Shown here: positions 11,871 to 24,865 of the stretch, one piece after another
Numbering within the stretch: the stretch's first letter is position 1
Layout of the letters: each line of letters opens with the position of its first letter
Origin: Corythucha ciliata
Taxonomy: Eukaryota; Arthropoda; Insecta; Hemiptera; Tingidae
Direction of reading: 5' to 3'
Assembly: GCA_038030265.1 (NCBI GenBank)
Contig: CM075943.1
Location: forward strand, 44,020,001 to 44,084,000
Length of the DNA: 64,000 nucleotides
The notes under the pieces: generated by a model
What the model was told of the DNA's origin: nothing
Database searches by the model: none
What the model saw: the letters and a program-made list of their open reading frames with translations, nothing else
Position numbers and translations under genes: made by a program

Positions 11871-12499
11871 CCATTTTCCGGAATTTTTCGTGTTTTTAGG
11901 GAATCATGCCTCAACCTGTTTTTTATTTATCAAATTCCAGCTTCGGATGTTGTCTAGATGAATCGTTTTGATTGGAGAGCTGTCCAATATGCCTCGCATC
12001 ACATTTTCAAAAGATTTTTCCAAAGTAAATCTTGACATTACAATTACAGGAAATTAGTGCCCCCCTTTCTCGACAGGCCTGCCAACTGCATTTTTCAATT
12101 GAGTGTGGTCTAAGGGACTCGCACGGACAGCGTTAAGAAACAAAAATGTGACGGTCCTGGTGGTGTTTCTGATATATATTTTTGTGGATGGGTCTCAACT
12201 TTGGGGTCAAGGTGACAAGTTCAACCCCCCCCCCCTGGAATCCTGGAAATATCGCTTGCGCCCCCCCCCCCATCCGGATGAGAATCACTTCTATAGTTCA
12301 ATGAAAATGCCCTATTAAATAAAATAAGCTTGAAACCCTTTGAAGACGGACCGGTTGTGATTCCTTGTTCTTTTGATTCGTCCTGCCCATCAGTACACTG
12401 AAAAACGTTTTCAGGTAAAATTTACTGTGAGGAACAGTACGCCAGGGACGTCAGATTTTAATAAACAATACTGTGTTCAACTTCAGCAATCTTTCCTTA

Positions 12500-12678
12500 A
12501 GGAGCCCGTACACGATCAACCTGGGGTGTCAACTTTGTTTACAACATTACGTGTTGACAACCAAGTTGACTTTCTGTGGGGAAGTTGTTTCAAAATTTCA
12601 ACCACCTACTTCCCCGCAGACTGTAAACTTGGTCGTCAACGCTCAGTTGACAACCAGATTGATCGTGTATGGGCCCCT
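12500..12678. mobile_element. 179 bp MITE with TTA target duplication (PIF/Harbinger type)
   Basis: Inverted ends AGGAGCCCGTACACGATCAA and TTGATCGTGTATGGGCCCCT are flanked by TTA at 12497-12499 and 12679-12681. Internal inverted segments (ACTTCCCC / GGGGAAGT, AACCAAGTT / AACTTGGT) let almost the whole element fold. TTA duplications are typical of PIF/Harbinger insertions; assignment to that group rests on this alone. Confidence 0.8.
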
Positions 12679-12699
12679 TTATTCCCTACGGTGGTTTCA

Positions 12700-15600
12700 T
12701 TGGGCCCAAGCAAAGCCGACGCATTAGAATGTGATGGTTGCCACGGTAAATCTGACTTTAGTAACAAAGTATAAATTGCCATGCCACAGTAAAATGAAAT
12801 AGAATGTGTACCACGTACAGAGCGGAGAAATTGGCCACAGTAAATAAAGCGTTGGTGGCAGATCATAATTTTGAGGTTCAACACATCGGATTTTAATAGG
12901 AACGGAAAACTTTAATATGAAACACAGCAATCGAAATTTAAAACAAGTGGGGAACTTGCATGAATGACCGATTTGGGAGAAAAGGATACCGATGAATTGG
13001 CACATGGTGAGGAGGAAATCAACGGTAGTTGCAGCCCGATTTTTAAATAAATTTCAAAGATCTTCAGGAAGGGGATGGATGGTGCGAGGAGATATGACGT
13101 CAATGCTTAGTTGTGAAGCATTTGGGAAATTTGTTGTTTACAAATAACAAGAAAACTTGTCCCAAAGAAAACATGTTTTACTCCCTCTTCCCCACACCAT
13201 TTATTCATTAACTAATTTCATTAAGTAACCCTTGACGTAATCAAACCCCCACTCAAAATGTTCAAAAAAAATACAATGTTTTCAATGTTTAATCTGAGCA
13301 ATAGCCTTTTTGAAGAGCCCTCTTCAAGAAACACCGTCGCTTGAAGAATGTGCAAGTTCTTCATTCATACAAAACAAATTTAAAAGTTGCAAGTAATAAA
13401 AAAACGTCTGCTGATGATTATAGCACAGTGCTTCCTCGCTTTTCACCCCCTCCCCCTTGTACGATTTTGACGAAATTAATAGGGGACCCTCTGCTAGCCA
13501 ACACATATATTCCCTGAAAATTTCATCAAATTCGGATAAAAACTATGGAAGATATGCTTGTTACAAGGATTTGCGGACAGACAGACAGACACGAAACCGA
13601 AATTGTTCAGGAAGGCATAAAACGTGAAATGCAAGTGGAAATTTCGATTTTAAAGAAGAAAAAAAAAAAATTTCCTGAATGTGAAAACAATGCTTCCGTA
13701 ACTCGGAAGCAATTAAGGAGCTGAATGTATCTGCGCTCACTGTTTACGTTTGGCTTTTCTGTACAAATCTGCTTTCTGTTGTCTTGTCGACTTGACTTGC
13801 CTCCTTTGGATAAAAAAGCAGCTCTATATGAGACCCAGGCGACGGTCAATTAGTAGTTTTGATGATGAATTCATATTATGTGAGCGCAGGCTTGTATTCA
13901 AATACATGTGTGCACGAAAATTCACAATTGTGAATAAAGCTATATGCTTCAGAATTTCGCTCGCTCTGGTTTTGTTAAAATAATTCTCTTCTAGAATCCC
14001 TTATCTTTAGTAGGTCACTCAGCGGCGTAATTAGTCTTTTCCTGGAGTATAAACCCTTGTTGGTAAACAGTTATTATCTGGCCTTGTTGCGACATTTGAT
14101 TGAATAAATCCCATCGGCAATATTTTCTCCATATTCCGAAGGATGCACCTTCCACTAAACCACTCTGTGATGTGTGGGTTTTTTGAATTGCATCCTTCCT
14201 TCTTGGCGCTTCTATGCAGTTATCCTAACGGTTCCTTGCTTGAAGTGAAATACAGCCAGCAACTACCATTCTTGGGCACGCCGAGCAAGGAAAGAAAAAG
14301 AAAAAAAATGGGTGTCTGTATCTAGTTGAAGTGTGGTGAATAAACCCGGTGTTTTTAGCTCGTCGAGTACAGTTGTATAGTCGTTGGCCGATTTCCCCTT
14401 CGACCGTCTATCGTCTGTTCTGAACTTTGATTTTATACTTCCCAGTCGTCGTCTTCCGGCTGTTGGGTTTTTGAATGACCAGTGTTTACTGGGTCCTTCA
14501 CTTTGTTTATTGTCTCGTCAGTCTCCCTTTCTTTTTACTTCTATGTGCTTTTATTTCTTGTATCTCACTCGATGAGGGGTTTGTAGATAAATGAAACTGA
14601 AGAGATAAAATTTCATTCCGCTGAAAGTTGTGAATTGAAAAAAGCACACTATGATGAAAACAGATAAAGTAATAAAAAATATCAAATAATAAAAAAAAAA
14701 CAGAATTGAAAAATTATTGCCTATGAGAAACAACTACTGCACTACTGCAGGCTTGTGGTTTCTTTATGAATGCATCGCCGCTAGTTGCAACACAGCCCGT
14801 ATTTGAGTGGCCTTGGGCGAATCATAATGAATTCCCGTGCAATGCTGTTGTAAATTTTTATTCTTATACCTCCTGCTGATCTCTTCCTCCTCTTTATTAT
14901 CCATTCCTGTTACCTTGACGTGACACTCACCCTCGACGACTGGTAATTTCAAAACTTGTGATCTGCGATGTATAGATAGGAAAAATGTAAGGTTTTTTTT
15001 TTTTTTTTTGTAGAGTTGTGTCTCACTAGTGCATTATTCTTTTGCAGAACTTACTCTGGACAATACATTGTTCAAAAAGTTCTGGTTCGGGCTTCTGTCA
15101 TTCGGCTTGATTTTAACAAAGCTGATTTGTTTTTATGATATTTCAGTCTATTTTTCTGTTCTTTCTATTCCGTCTTATCAATTTGGGGTTTATTGAGCTA
15201 ATTTATCTCATTTGCTGAGTTAAGTTATTTTTGAGATTATATTAATAGTTGTATCGAATTGTAATAATAATTGTATTCTTAAAAAGATCTTATCTCGTCG
15301 GAATTATCATCACTATGATCTTGACATTAGTAGCCCGTAAGGGTACTCGCTTCGCCATTGTTTTACTTCTTGATTTTGAGATGAAATTCATAGTGTTTTG
15401 ACCATCAGCTTTGTTGGACTCTAATTGAATTTCTTCCTACACTTATAGGAATATATATCTGTAGGATACTTGTTAGAGAGGATTGTAGAATGAGTGTAAG
15501 TTGTACTTATGGGTGGGGGAGGGGGTGAATTAACCACGAATAGATTTATTGTTTAAACAAAAATTTGGGTTAGCATCGACAGAGCATATTTTTTATTGAG

Positions 15601-18600
15601 CCGTCCCTTGGGCTACAGGTCCGCATCGTGCGTGTATGTATAGTAGACCTTTACATTCCCTGTTAGTTTCGGCATTCAACATTCTCATTGTTTCACGACT
15701 ATCAGAAAAAAAATTTTTGAGGATAAAATTGTCCCTCGATGGCAATGACCTCTACCATTCACGGACCGTAGGCGTACCAAATCGTTCGCTCCCCGCCCGC
15801 CCATTGGGTTAGAAAATTGGTGTGACAGTTATTGCCCATCACCAATTGTAGGGGTTTTTATTATTTATTTTTGAAGCTTTTATAGCCACTATATTTTTCA
15901 AGTTTCAAGTGGCATAGTGTGTGTTGAATAGTTTCTAAAATATATTTCTGTCCTGCATTACTCGAAGGATTTATTTCAGGTTCTAGAAAATTCCTGAAAG
16001 GAAATGAAAGTTTAATTTTCTGTGAAGTATTTTGGATTGCTAAAAATAGGGCTAGCACGACTCTGAAAGGCTACAGCTATAGTGCAATCATTTAGTAGGT
16101 CAGGACCAAAATGCACTTTCGTTGCATATTGCAACTGTGTCAAGGTATTGTACGGGTTGTTGCATATTCTCAAGCGGCGCCGCGCCGTTCTATGATGACG
16201 AGGCGATTCTACATGAATTGCTTGTTTCCTGCCTGCAGGCTCTTGGGAGTTATCTTCTACTGTTCACTTTGAAGAAAATTGTAGTTGATTCATGAAATGT
16301 GGTCACACGATTTAAGAATTATCTTTAAATGAGCGGCTCTTCTAAAATCCAACGGCCCTCAGCCTCCCCCCTCCATTCAACCGATTTGGAGAACTTCGTC
16401 GTGCGATGAAGGAATGTATGTGGCGTGGCGTGGTATCCCGGGCAGAAAATGGTCCTTTATAGAAAAACACGCTGTTCGAGTTCATTATAATTAACCTCTA
16501 TATTTAAAACTTCCCTTTTAAGAATTATCCAGGGATTTATGCTTTCACTTTCGTTTTAAACGTCTGTGTATTCGAGAGCCCCCTGTGTTGAAAATTGGCG
16601 GTGTGCTATCTGGGCGAAAAATGAAATTGAAACTGTCGTTTTTACCGACTAGCGTTTTCTACCAAATTTTCTACTATGCCTGAAAACGTAGCAGTTTTGA
16701 AGTGGACTACTTCAGTTGCCCCAGGCCACCAATAAATTTGGTCAGACCCGATGATTTACAGCAATTAAGCAATTATGTATGTTTCAAAAACAGTCGTGTG
16801 TCGCTAATTTATTTTTTCGCCCCTATGAAGCAGTTATTTCCTCGCGGGCAACCAAAAATACTCCGATTCGGTACATAAGCGGGGAAAAATAGTAATTTAC
16901 AATGGAAATAGGCCTATGGTATTGCTATTGTTAGTTTGTCTTTATTTTTTCTCAAAGAATGACAGGAGAGAGCGTATCAAAATGATGAGTAATGTGTAGT
17001 AGAATAAGAAAAAGGGAGAGGAAAATTCAAGGCTGAGAAGGAAACACGTGTAGAGGATAGTCGAGTTTGTGAACTAGATTGCTGGAAATGATGTTTAACT
17101 TTGATCTGATTTGTTTCTATGGATAACAAAACTGATCTTACTTCTATTTGCTAGATAGTATCTGATCCAGCATTATTAATCTTTTGGTTTTGTCTTTCCT
17201 AAATTTTAGAATTATTTGTATTTTTCTCCGTATTCTCTGATATATGTATTGGGAGAATCCCAAAAATATTTTTATTTCTGTGCCACGTTCAAATAAGGGA
17301 CTTACCGCTGGGTTGAAGGGTTTAGTGGTTCACCTCTGTGTGTAGACGGGTTAGAAATACGAAATAATAATAATCTTTAATTCGATTCCAAGTCAGAAGG
17401 GGACTGAAAATTTGAAGACAGGATGCCCCTTGGGGATGATGTTTTTGGGCCAGTCCGATAACCCCCCCCCCCCGTATTCCTCTTCACCAAAGTGCCACCC
17501 TTCTTGAATAACTCAACGGTGGGAATGGTCTTGGACGGGGAGAAGTACACGTGGGAAACACCATGGCAACTAGAATCCCTTAAGGAAACTAAATATCGAT
17601 TGCCCTTACCCTTTTGCTACAAGATTGCATCCGCATTCCTAAGAAGCTATGAAAAAAAACCCTTCCCTTCGCCGTTTCATCGTAACTTTCTCGCTTTTCT
17701 GGTAAAAAATGTACTGGGATACTTTAGTTTCCAGTGATATTAACCCTTCCAGAAATCGTCTGAGCGAAAATCTTGAGCGCCCTATAAAAAGAACCTCCTA
17801 AGGGGGTCGATGACCATGTTCTTATTGAATGTTGTGGTTGGAGAGGACTGGTACTGAAACTCATTAATGCTCGCTTTTAATGTTGTTCACCAAAAATAAG
17901 AGTGATTTTTTTTGTGTGTCTGACTCGGCGGTTCAACATTCTTGATTGACCCTCTCTTCTTCTTACTCATTAAATGTTTTTTTTTTCTTTGATAATGATT
18001 GGTCGACAGAGGATATTTTGCCTTAAAATTTCCTATAATTAAATCTTTGGTTTTTCCTTTAAACTTTTTGGTTAGGGGAGTTTCATTATTTTGAGAGATT
18101 AAATTCTCGGAACACCCCTTTCTGGTGCTTTGGCTTATTGGCTGGTTGCTGATTTTTTTCAACATTTTAGAATGTAATACCTACTGCAGCTTTGAAATAC
18201 ATAATTTACAAATGTACAAATACATAATGTATAATGGCAGGTGTTCTTCTGACGGAAAATAGAACTATACACTTGATGCTGCTGCCCTCCTCACCTTCAA
18301 GACATGTGTGCTTTGTACAAGAGAGAAGGAGGAGCAGAAGAAGCCATCTGCTTTTTTGGGGATAAGTCTTTGGGTTTTGAGCCCGCGAAGAAGGCCTCAT
18401 TTTCTTTCTTCGCTAAGGCACCTGTTTGAACCCTCCTCCGCTCACCGGTTTCCACGCCACAGCTGGCTTACCATTGGCCTTTGTTAACTTGCTATGCCCT
18501 TTTTTTGCTCATTGCATGTAGTTCACTCGAGTAGAAAAGAGTTCGGGTTTTTTGGATACTTTGGTACTTCCCTTCCCCCTCACGGTATCTTGAAGACAAT
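12700..18600. other. Gene-poor stretch
   Basis: No convincing exon on either strand. At 13575-13594 a GACAGACAGACAGACAC tract follows AAACTATGGAAGATATGC, a pattern common at arthropod retroelement 3' ends. Poly(T) at 14992-15010. Several 60-80 codon frames lack protein-like composition. Confidence 0.45.
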
Positions 18601-18627
18601 ACTTATTGTTCAATTGAGGAAAATTCA

Positions 18628-18839
18628 TGTCTACCACTGGGGACTTGGAGGACAGGTAAATGAATAGGGTCTATTTCTGTACTTGAGTTTGTTTATCATT
18701 TTTATAAAACCTAGTTTTGATCCTTAGCAGTTTTTGCAATTTTTGGAATATTTTTATATGTGATTGGATAATTGACTGTTTTTCCGGATTGCAGCTTAAC
18801 TGGTCCTATAGGGTCATCTTATGCGGAGTACACTGATGA
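18628..18839 (+). other. Possible small start exon plus short second exon
   Basis: ATG at 18628 opens MSTTGDLED and runs into a GTAAAT donor after an AG. An acceptor after TTTTCCGGATTGCAG at 18794 continues in phase for 17 codons and ends at TGA. This gives a 26-codon peptide, or a start exon whose true next exon lies elsewhere. No family is recognised. Confidence 0.15.
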
Positions 18840-19049
18840 CCCATGAAATATATCTATCGGCCGATTCTTAGTTATATTTCTTATACGTCGTGCGCAGCCG
18901 TAACTTCGCTTGAGTGCTGGAGTGTTGGTTCCCTGTGGGGCACACACGTACCAGAGGGTCGTAATATTCTTTTGGATACGGTTTAGGCATTCAGTCATGC
19001 ATTGACGCCGATTGTTGAAGTGAAAGGAATCCCGAATACAGGCTTTTAG

Positions 19050-19285
19050 GGTATAATAACACACTAGTCGACTGTCGCCGCGACTGGCGACTTGGAAAGT
19101 CACGCGACTTGCCTGGTGACTGCTGGGGGCGACTCTTTTCTCACTCAACTCGTACTCCCAACCGCACGCTCTTCCTCGCGGCTGTCGAGAGAGTCGCTGG
19201 AACCCGCGGCTGAGCGGATGCTAGTGTGTGGTCCAACGACTTCTCTGTCGCAGGTCGCAGCGACTGTTGTCTAGTGTATAATGCC
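19050..19285. mobile_element. 236 bp MITE with TAG target duplication
   Basis: Inverted ends GGTATAATAACACACTAG... and ...CTAGTGTATAATGCC lie between TAG at 19047-19049 and TAG at 19286-19288. The interior is rich in GCGACT/AGTCGC motifs in both orientations. The minus-strand frame over 18819-19148 is a by-product of this element. Confidence 0.75.
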
Positions 19286-19289
19286 TAGC

Positions 19290-21945
19290 CATACTATAGG
19301 CGAGTTTACGACAGCAATGAAGGTAATGACACACAACTAGGATTCGCCCCTAGTTTTACTTCCATGTTCCAAATGGGGAACATAAATGTATTTTCTTTCT
19401 TACCTTATCGCACTGTAATGATGTAGAGAGCGGCGAACCGCCCAGTATGTCTAAGTCCCAAGGGGGATTTTCTGGTGAAGAGATCATAATGTGTGAACAC
19501 TAAACTGTTGTAGACTGAAATTGGCACCAGAAATCTCGAATTTACTTCTACCTCTGGCCATAATTTAAATACTAGGACGTTGGGCGCATTGATCGACTTT
19601 AATTTTATGATCTTTGCAAAAAAAGTCATTGCTGTGCCAAAGCCGGAAGTCTTATGGGAGGGGGTTATACGGGCTAAATTGTGTTCAACCTCTTCCTGGC
19701 TAATGTGTTGTAATTACGCTGAGTATTCTGCGATAATTTATGTTTAGCAGGTGGGAAGGCTTTTAGTTTGGACAGCTGCTTTTCCAAGTTTCTTTTTCTT
19801 CTATGCTCTTATTTTATTTTCTAATATTTTTCTATCGGCGGTTCCTGGAACGTAGTTAAACGGCTCGATAGATTTCATTAATGCAAGTTATAAGTAAAAA
19901 CACCCAGCACCGCGTACTTATTCTGAGGAGTAGTTGATTAACTTACTTTAGTGTTACCCTTATTAGTTATTTCTAGTTAAATCCCTCCTGTAATGATTAA
20001 TCTAGAAGTTGGGATTTGAGTTATGAGGAAGTGAGTGTAAAACTTGTTTCATTTTTAGAAAGAAAAAAATCTTCCTCTACGAATCTTTGCCTAGTGACCC
20101 AATCGTAGTGGGAGAGGGGTGTTTTCTATTTTCTACGCCATTGTTAAACAAGGCGCGGGCGGAACTTTCCGTTTCGTCATCTTCTCCACTCCTCACCTTT
20201 CTAACCTCAGGCAACATATATTCTACTCAACCAGCGCGTTGGATTTCTTAGTCTGTTTTGAGAGAAGATAAAATCCTGGTTTCGCAACCGGCACGGTGGC
20301 GGCTCCGAGATCCAAGCTCATAGCTACAGAAACAATACCTCCCCCAATAATGAAACTTCGACTTAGTTTTGCCTGTAGTGAAGAGAAATCTATTTTATCG
20401 GCTTTGTTACGCGTTTTCCGCTATTTACAGTTAAGAGGTTGTTAAAAAAGCTTGACGCTTCACGGATTTTAACTGCCCAATTAGTCGGTCTGTTAATCTT
20501 TCTGATCGGGTCTTAAATTATTCATTTCCATCCGTTTTTCTTATCCTCACTTCTGACTTGCTATAAAAGGGGGGGAGAAGCACTATTCATTTTATGGTAA
20601 CATACCCAAAAAACACGTGGCATCGCCTTAAGTAAAGAGACGATCACGCCCACCCAGGCAAACTGGGTCAACCCGCCTCGTCCTTGGCCCTCTTGATTCT
20701 TTTGCTCGTGTCCCTGCCGCCGCCCGTCAGCAGTTTTTTGGGCATTCAACTTTCCGCCGCCCCAGCTATTTGCTTCCTGTTTGTATTCATTCATTCATTC
20801 ATTTAATTTCAATTTTATTCATTTTTTATCATCATTTTCAGATTTGCTCATATATTGGGGTCTGGGCCCCATTCACACACCTTATGCTATGCGTCTGAGG
20901 AGTCTATGTAACCTATCGAAATGCTTGATTTTTTGAGGGAATTGAATTGTTTGGTTGCATAGTTCTTCTAGTGCACATATTTACCACATGTGCCAATATT
21001 TACCTAATAATTTTACAATGTGTTTCAATTCGCTTCAAGTTGGTCGGTATCTAGCCAACTATAAATTAATTAATATTGGAAGGTATTTGTCCATTTTGGA
21101 CAATGTATAGTCGAACCTTAACTCGAATTATGACACTTCCTCGATTTAGTACAGGCAGCACCTTGAGACATTCGTCTAGTTCTTGTTGTGTCCTCGCGAA
21201 AAAGTGCCTTTGTAACCCTCTTCTAGCGCTTATTTGCCCTACTGAGTTGCTCGGAGCATCAAAACGCGAACTTGATTGGTTCTCGCAAAACTGATTTCGT
21301 ATTCGTTTCGCCGAAAACTCGCCATTTTCGTGGCAGATGCACTCCGATTTTTTTTTTTTTGAGTTGGCGACGCTGTGTGGCTTGCTTTTCCGATGAAATT
21401 CTGCTCCGGAGCACTTAATTTCCGCCCGTCTTCAAATTATGTTTTAATGAAAGGGGAGAGCGTGTGGGAATGAATTGCTCCAAGATTTGTGTGCAAATGG
21501 AAAACGCTCTATGTCCGAGGAATAAGATTTTAATAATGTTAATTGACTAGAATTTGACAATTTTGACTATAGAATTTCACCCGTCAAAATCTACTCCCGC
21601 GGTGAAAATTTGGGGTGCCACCGTGCCGTGCATAGGCCGTACCAGTGCCCCTTGAATCTTGAAACCGGACATTCCAAGCTCATTTAAAAGGGTAAACTTC
21701 ATGCCCATTTGCCCACGACAGCGTGGACAGTTCTAGGGTTGCCAACTGCCCCGAGACGCCATTTCTTTCCGGATTCAGACTGACATTTCTTGAATTTTCA
21801 TAAGTCGGAGCATAATAATTCCTCGGAAATAGACCAAATACATAATTTGTTTCGAAGACTCAGTTGACCATTCTCAAGGCTGAAATGCGCGCCTCCAATC
21901 AATTCCACGGTTTTGTGATGAAATAATTAGCATAATTATTACTTT
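19290..21945. other. No gene seen
   Basis: AT-rich sequence with short frames only and an ATTC simple repeat near 20786-20800. Confidence 0.45.
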
Positions 21946-21949
21946 TATT

Positions 21950-22660
21950 AATTTACTAGATAATTTCCATGAGATCCGTGAAATTCATTTTTGAAAGAGC
22001 CAAATTCGTGAAATTGGGGCTTGACAGAGCCAAAGCCGCGAATGATCGGTAATCCGTAAAATCTAGTTTCGAAGAAGCCTATTTCACGACATTTGGATTT
22101 TAAAATTTGGGATGAAGCGTTCAAAATCATGCACATTGAATGTGCCAAGTTTGTTTCTGAAAGAGCCTGAATCGTTAAACTTGGTTTTAAAATAGCCAGA
22201 CTCGCGAATTTAGCTATTCTGAGAGCCAAACCCGTTGGTTGAAGGAGATAAAGTCGTAAAATTTTGTTTTTGTATCAGCAAAAACCAGATTTTCGCATTT
22301 TTTGTATTTGAAACGTCCCCCTCGAAGTTGGCTGCGGCAATAGCCAAATGAACGAAACTTAATTATAAAAGATTCAAACTCGCGAAATTTGGATTTGAAC
22401 AGAGTCATACCGCGGAATTTGGTTTTTTACACAACCAAATTCCGTGAAATTGGGGTTTTGAAAGAGTTAAGACCCAAAAAATTGGTAGAGCCCAGGCCCG
22501 TAAAATATCAATTTGGTTTTTCAACGGACTAACCCCTACGAAATGGCTTCTTGAAAGGGTCAACGCCACGAAATTTCGGTTTTTAAAAGACACGAGTTCT
22601 TTAAAATTGATTTTTGTCATAGCGAAACATGCGAAATTTGTTCATTGAAAGATCGGATCC
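21950..22660 (-). repeat. Minisatellite, ~33-35 bp unit (GAAAGAGCCAAA / CGCGAAATT)
   Basis: About 20 degenerate copies alternate a GAAAGAGCCAAA box with a (C)GCGAAATTTGG box. The unit is different from the ~29 bp satellite, although both contain a CGCGAA-like box. The minus frames across this stretch spell Phe/Ser/Lys-rich repeats and are not genes. A small related patch occurs at 41860-41940. Confidence 0.8.
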
Positions 22661-22689
22661 TACCCTATCTTTAAAGATCAGACTTTACA

Positions 22690-22955
22690 GCCCGGTGTAC
22701 ACGTTCAATCTTATCGTCAGAGGTCTGTTTCAGCAAGGTGCTTGGAAGATGTTCGGTGCAGAGTTGCCAAATTTAAGTTGATAATATTTTAGTCCCATGG
22801 TAACTCTGCTCCAAACAAGTTCAAAACACCTTGCTAGAACATACCTAATATGTTCAAATCTGTTTCCACACCTTAATTGTTCACTGAATCAGCTGTGTAA
22901 ACAGATTTGAACCAATTAATTAACAGCAAGACTGACGATAAGTTTGAACATGTAG
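22690..22955. mobile_element. MITE-like inverted repeat
   Basis: GTGTACACGTTCAATCTTATCGTCAG-type sequence at 22693-22718 (given here only by position) is matched in reverse by CTGACGATAAGTTTGAACAT at 22931-22950. A second internal pair exists (AGCAAGGTGCTTGG / AACACCTTGCT). The exact ends and target duplication were not resolved. Confidence 0.65.
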
Positions 22956-22959
22956 GGAG

Positions 22960-23700
22960 GATTTGCCTTTTCTAGCCAAACTTTTGAATTTTACGTTGTG
23001 ACAATTTTCACTATAATCGCAATGGTGTTTAATTTCGTTGACTTTTCTTCCAATTTGGTCAGGGAATTTCACAAAACTGGTCAGGGAAAACCGGGAAAAG
23101 TCAAGGAATTCCGCGCGATCCATTCTGTGGCTACCCTATAAGCTATAATGTGTCTTTTGGTGTGCAGAGCAGACGTCCACGATCCGCTCATCTCAGGGTA
23201 GTTCCCTGAAGATGGCCCAATAGAGGCCGAAAATCGGGGTCTAACTAAAGAAAAACGAAACAAGCGCGGGAGATAATTTTCTATTCTTCAGGCCTCCTAA
23301 ATAGTTTGAAAATTAGAAACGGCACTTATTAAATAAAATCCTACGCACCAAAGTTGTTATTTAAGAAGAATCGTGAACGCATACTTTTCTATTGTGTAGT
23401 GTACCTCACTACTCTGGCAATAGTGTTATTTTAACAAGCGTACCCACTATTCCCTGGGAAAACGTTCAGAAGAATTTAAAGACGGAAATTGTTATAACCT
23501 CTATTATTCCCCCTGCATCATTTTCTAGCCGTTTATTATTCGGTCTCATTCTAAACGTAAAGAAAACTCTTTGCTTCAACTTGCGTAGCATGTGTGAAGC
23601 TACATGAACAACTGGACTCTGGTAGATGATGATATAGGATGGAAAGGGGAAGAGGGGTTGGTGGTCCACAGAGTCGAGGTGCTCAGTTTCCTCCTTCTCA
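22960..23700. other. No clear gene
   Basis: 23040-23110 has the TTTGGTCAGGGAATTTCACA / GGTCAGGGAAAA type seen again reversed at 38970-39040, a dispersed repeat. An acidic minus frame begins at 23717 and is treated with the 23.7-24.9 kb region. Confidence 0.4.
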
Positions 23701-23765
23701 TCATCTTCCAGAGGAACCTGTGTATTAGGATAAGGTCATCGCACTCACCAGTCACCACTACTTAC

Positions 23766-24865
23766 GGGAACTCCTCTAGTGCTGCAAGAGCTCGGAGGAG
23801 AATTTCTTCTCGAGGCATGCCATGGGATACAGGATACTCCCCTCCCCCTCAACTGATTTGTTTTACATTCCTTTCGCTTTAAGTAAGCTCTTCCGTGAAT
23901 TATATTGCGCAAGAAAACGACATGACATCCTCAAGTGCAAAAACTGGTAATTCTGGAGACTGTTCGTTAATGAGTTTTATTGCCTGTCGAACCGTTAACC
24001 AGTCAGATTCTTGAAAAAAATGAAATTAGAACTCAGTGGCATCCATAAACTACGTGAATTTGTAATGTACCACTCATGCTCTTGCTGCCGTCTTATATCA
24101 TACGCATCGAGCCTATATTAGGGATATATTTTGTCTTGCTGTCTCGAGATGGGTTTTCAATTCAACTTGTAGGGCAGGTTGGTTGAAAAGGAAGATCCCG
24201 AGGCCCATGACCCTCTATCCCCTCCCGTGCAGAGTTGTTTTTCTTGAGTCCGCTGCCCGTGGCTCAAGAGAAAAGAGAAGTCGTCGACCTCGAACCCGGT
24301 CAGATGGAAGGGTAGTGCACTCTGAACACGAAAAAAGTTAAAATGTAGATCCACTGACCTAGGAATTTTCATCATACAAGTTCTACCAACTATAGCTATG
24401 ATTTTCATGCGTTCCTCAAGTCATTCTGAGTTGTGGATAAGCTGCTAATTTTTGAGGATCGTCATGAAGAGACCTGAGGTTGGAAATAATTGTGGAGGAT
24501 TGGTAGCAAGGATTACTATTTTTTTTTTTTTTTTTTTTTACGGAATCACCTGTCTCATGCTGGAACCATTACCTAAATCTCTCACGATGGGTGAGATCAT
24601 TGCTTCCCGGAAATTCCCATCGGTCGTGTCCGCGTTCTTGGAAAATAGTTGCCATAGACGAAGAATTTCCTCCTTAAACTCGGGGCAGGTCACAAAATCA
24701 TTTCCCTCGATGACTCTTTGTACGTCTTAGTCATTCCTATGACGGATTTTTTTTTTTTTTCCTTTCAAAGATGACATTGGGCGAGTGGGAGTTGTAGTAG
24801 CTCCCCGTCCCTTCACACTTTCTCACTCTCACGAGTTCATTCATAACTTCTACAACCAACCTCTT
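23766..24865 (-). pseudogene. Possible antisense exons of an unidentified, perhaps decayed gene
   Basis: Several minus-strand segments look protein-coding but do not assemble cleanly. From high to low coordinate they are: 24865 downward (KRLVVEVMNELVRVRK after a CAG acceptor); 24573-24725 (GNDFVTCPEFKEEILRLWQ, ending at GTAATGG); roughly 23900-24009 (SDWLTVRQAIKLINEQ, SPELPVFALEDV, after a TTTTTTTCAAG acceptor); and 23766-23836 (YPVSHGMPREEILLRALAAL, donor GTAAGT). A further acidic frame (VPLEDDEKEETEH) starts at 23717 after an ACACAG acceptor, but its phase does not match the exon before it. Poly(T) tracts interrupt the region. It could be a real gene with exons I misplaced, or a remnant. 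I cannot name a family. Confidence 0.25.

Noticed and set aside
13575..13594. GACAGACAGACA tract as evidence for a full retrotransposon
   Set aside because: Only the short 3'-type tract is visible; no reverse transcriptase frame was found nearby.
18819..19148. 109-codon minus frame
   Set aside because: Half of it lies in the MITE at 19050-19285 and the rest has no protein-like signature.
22990..23025. FHYN-like codons before a GT at 23023, considered as the missing UTX exon
   Set aside because: The codons upstream do not resemble the TPR sequence and the residues after the match do not continue as expected; a chance match.
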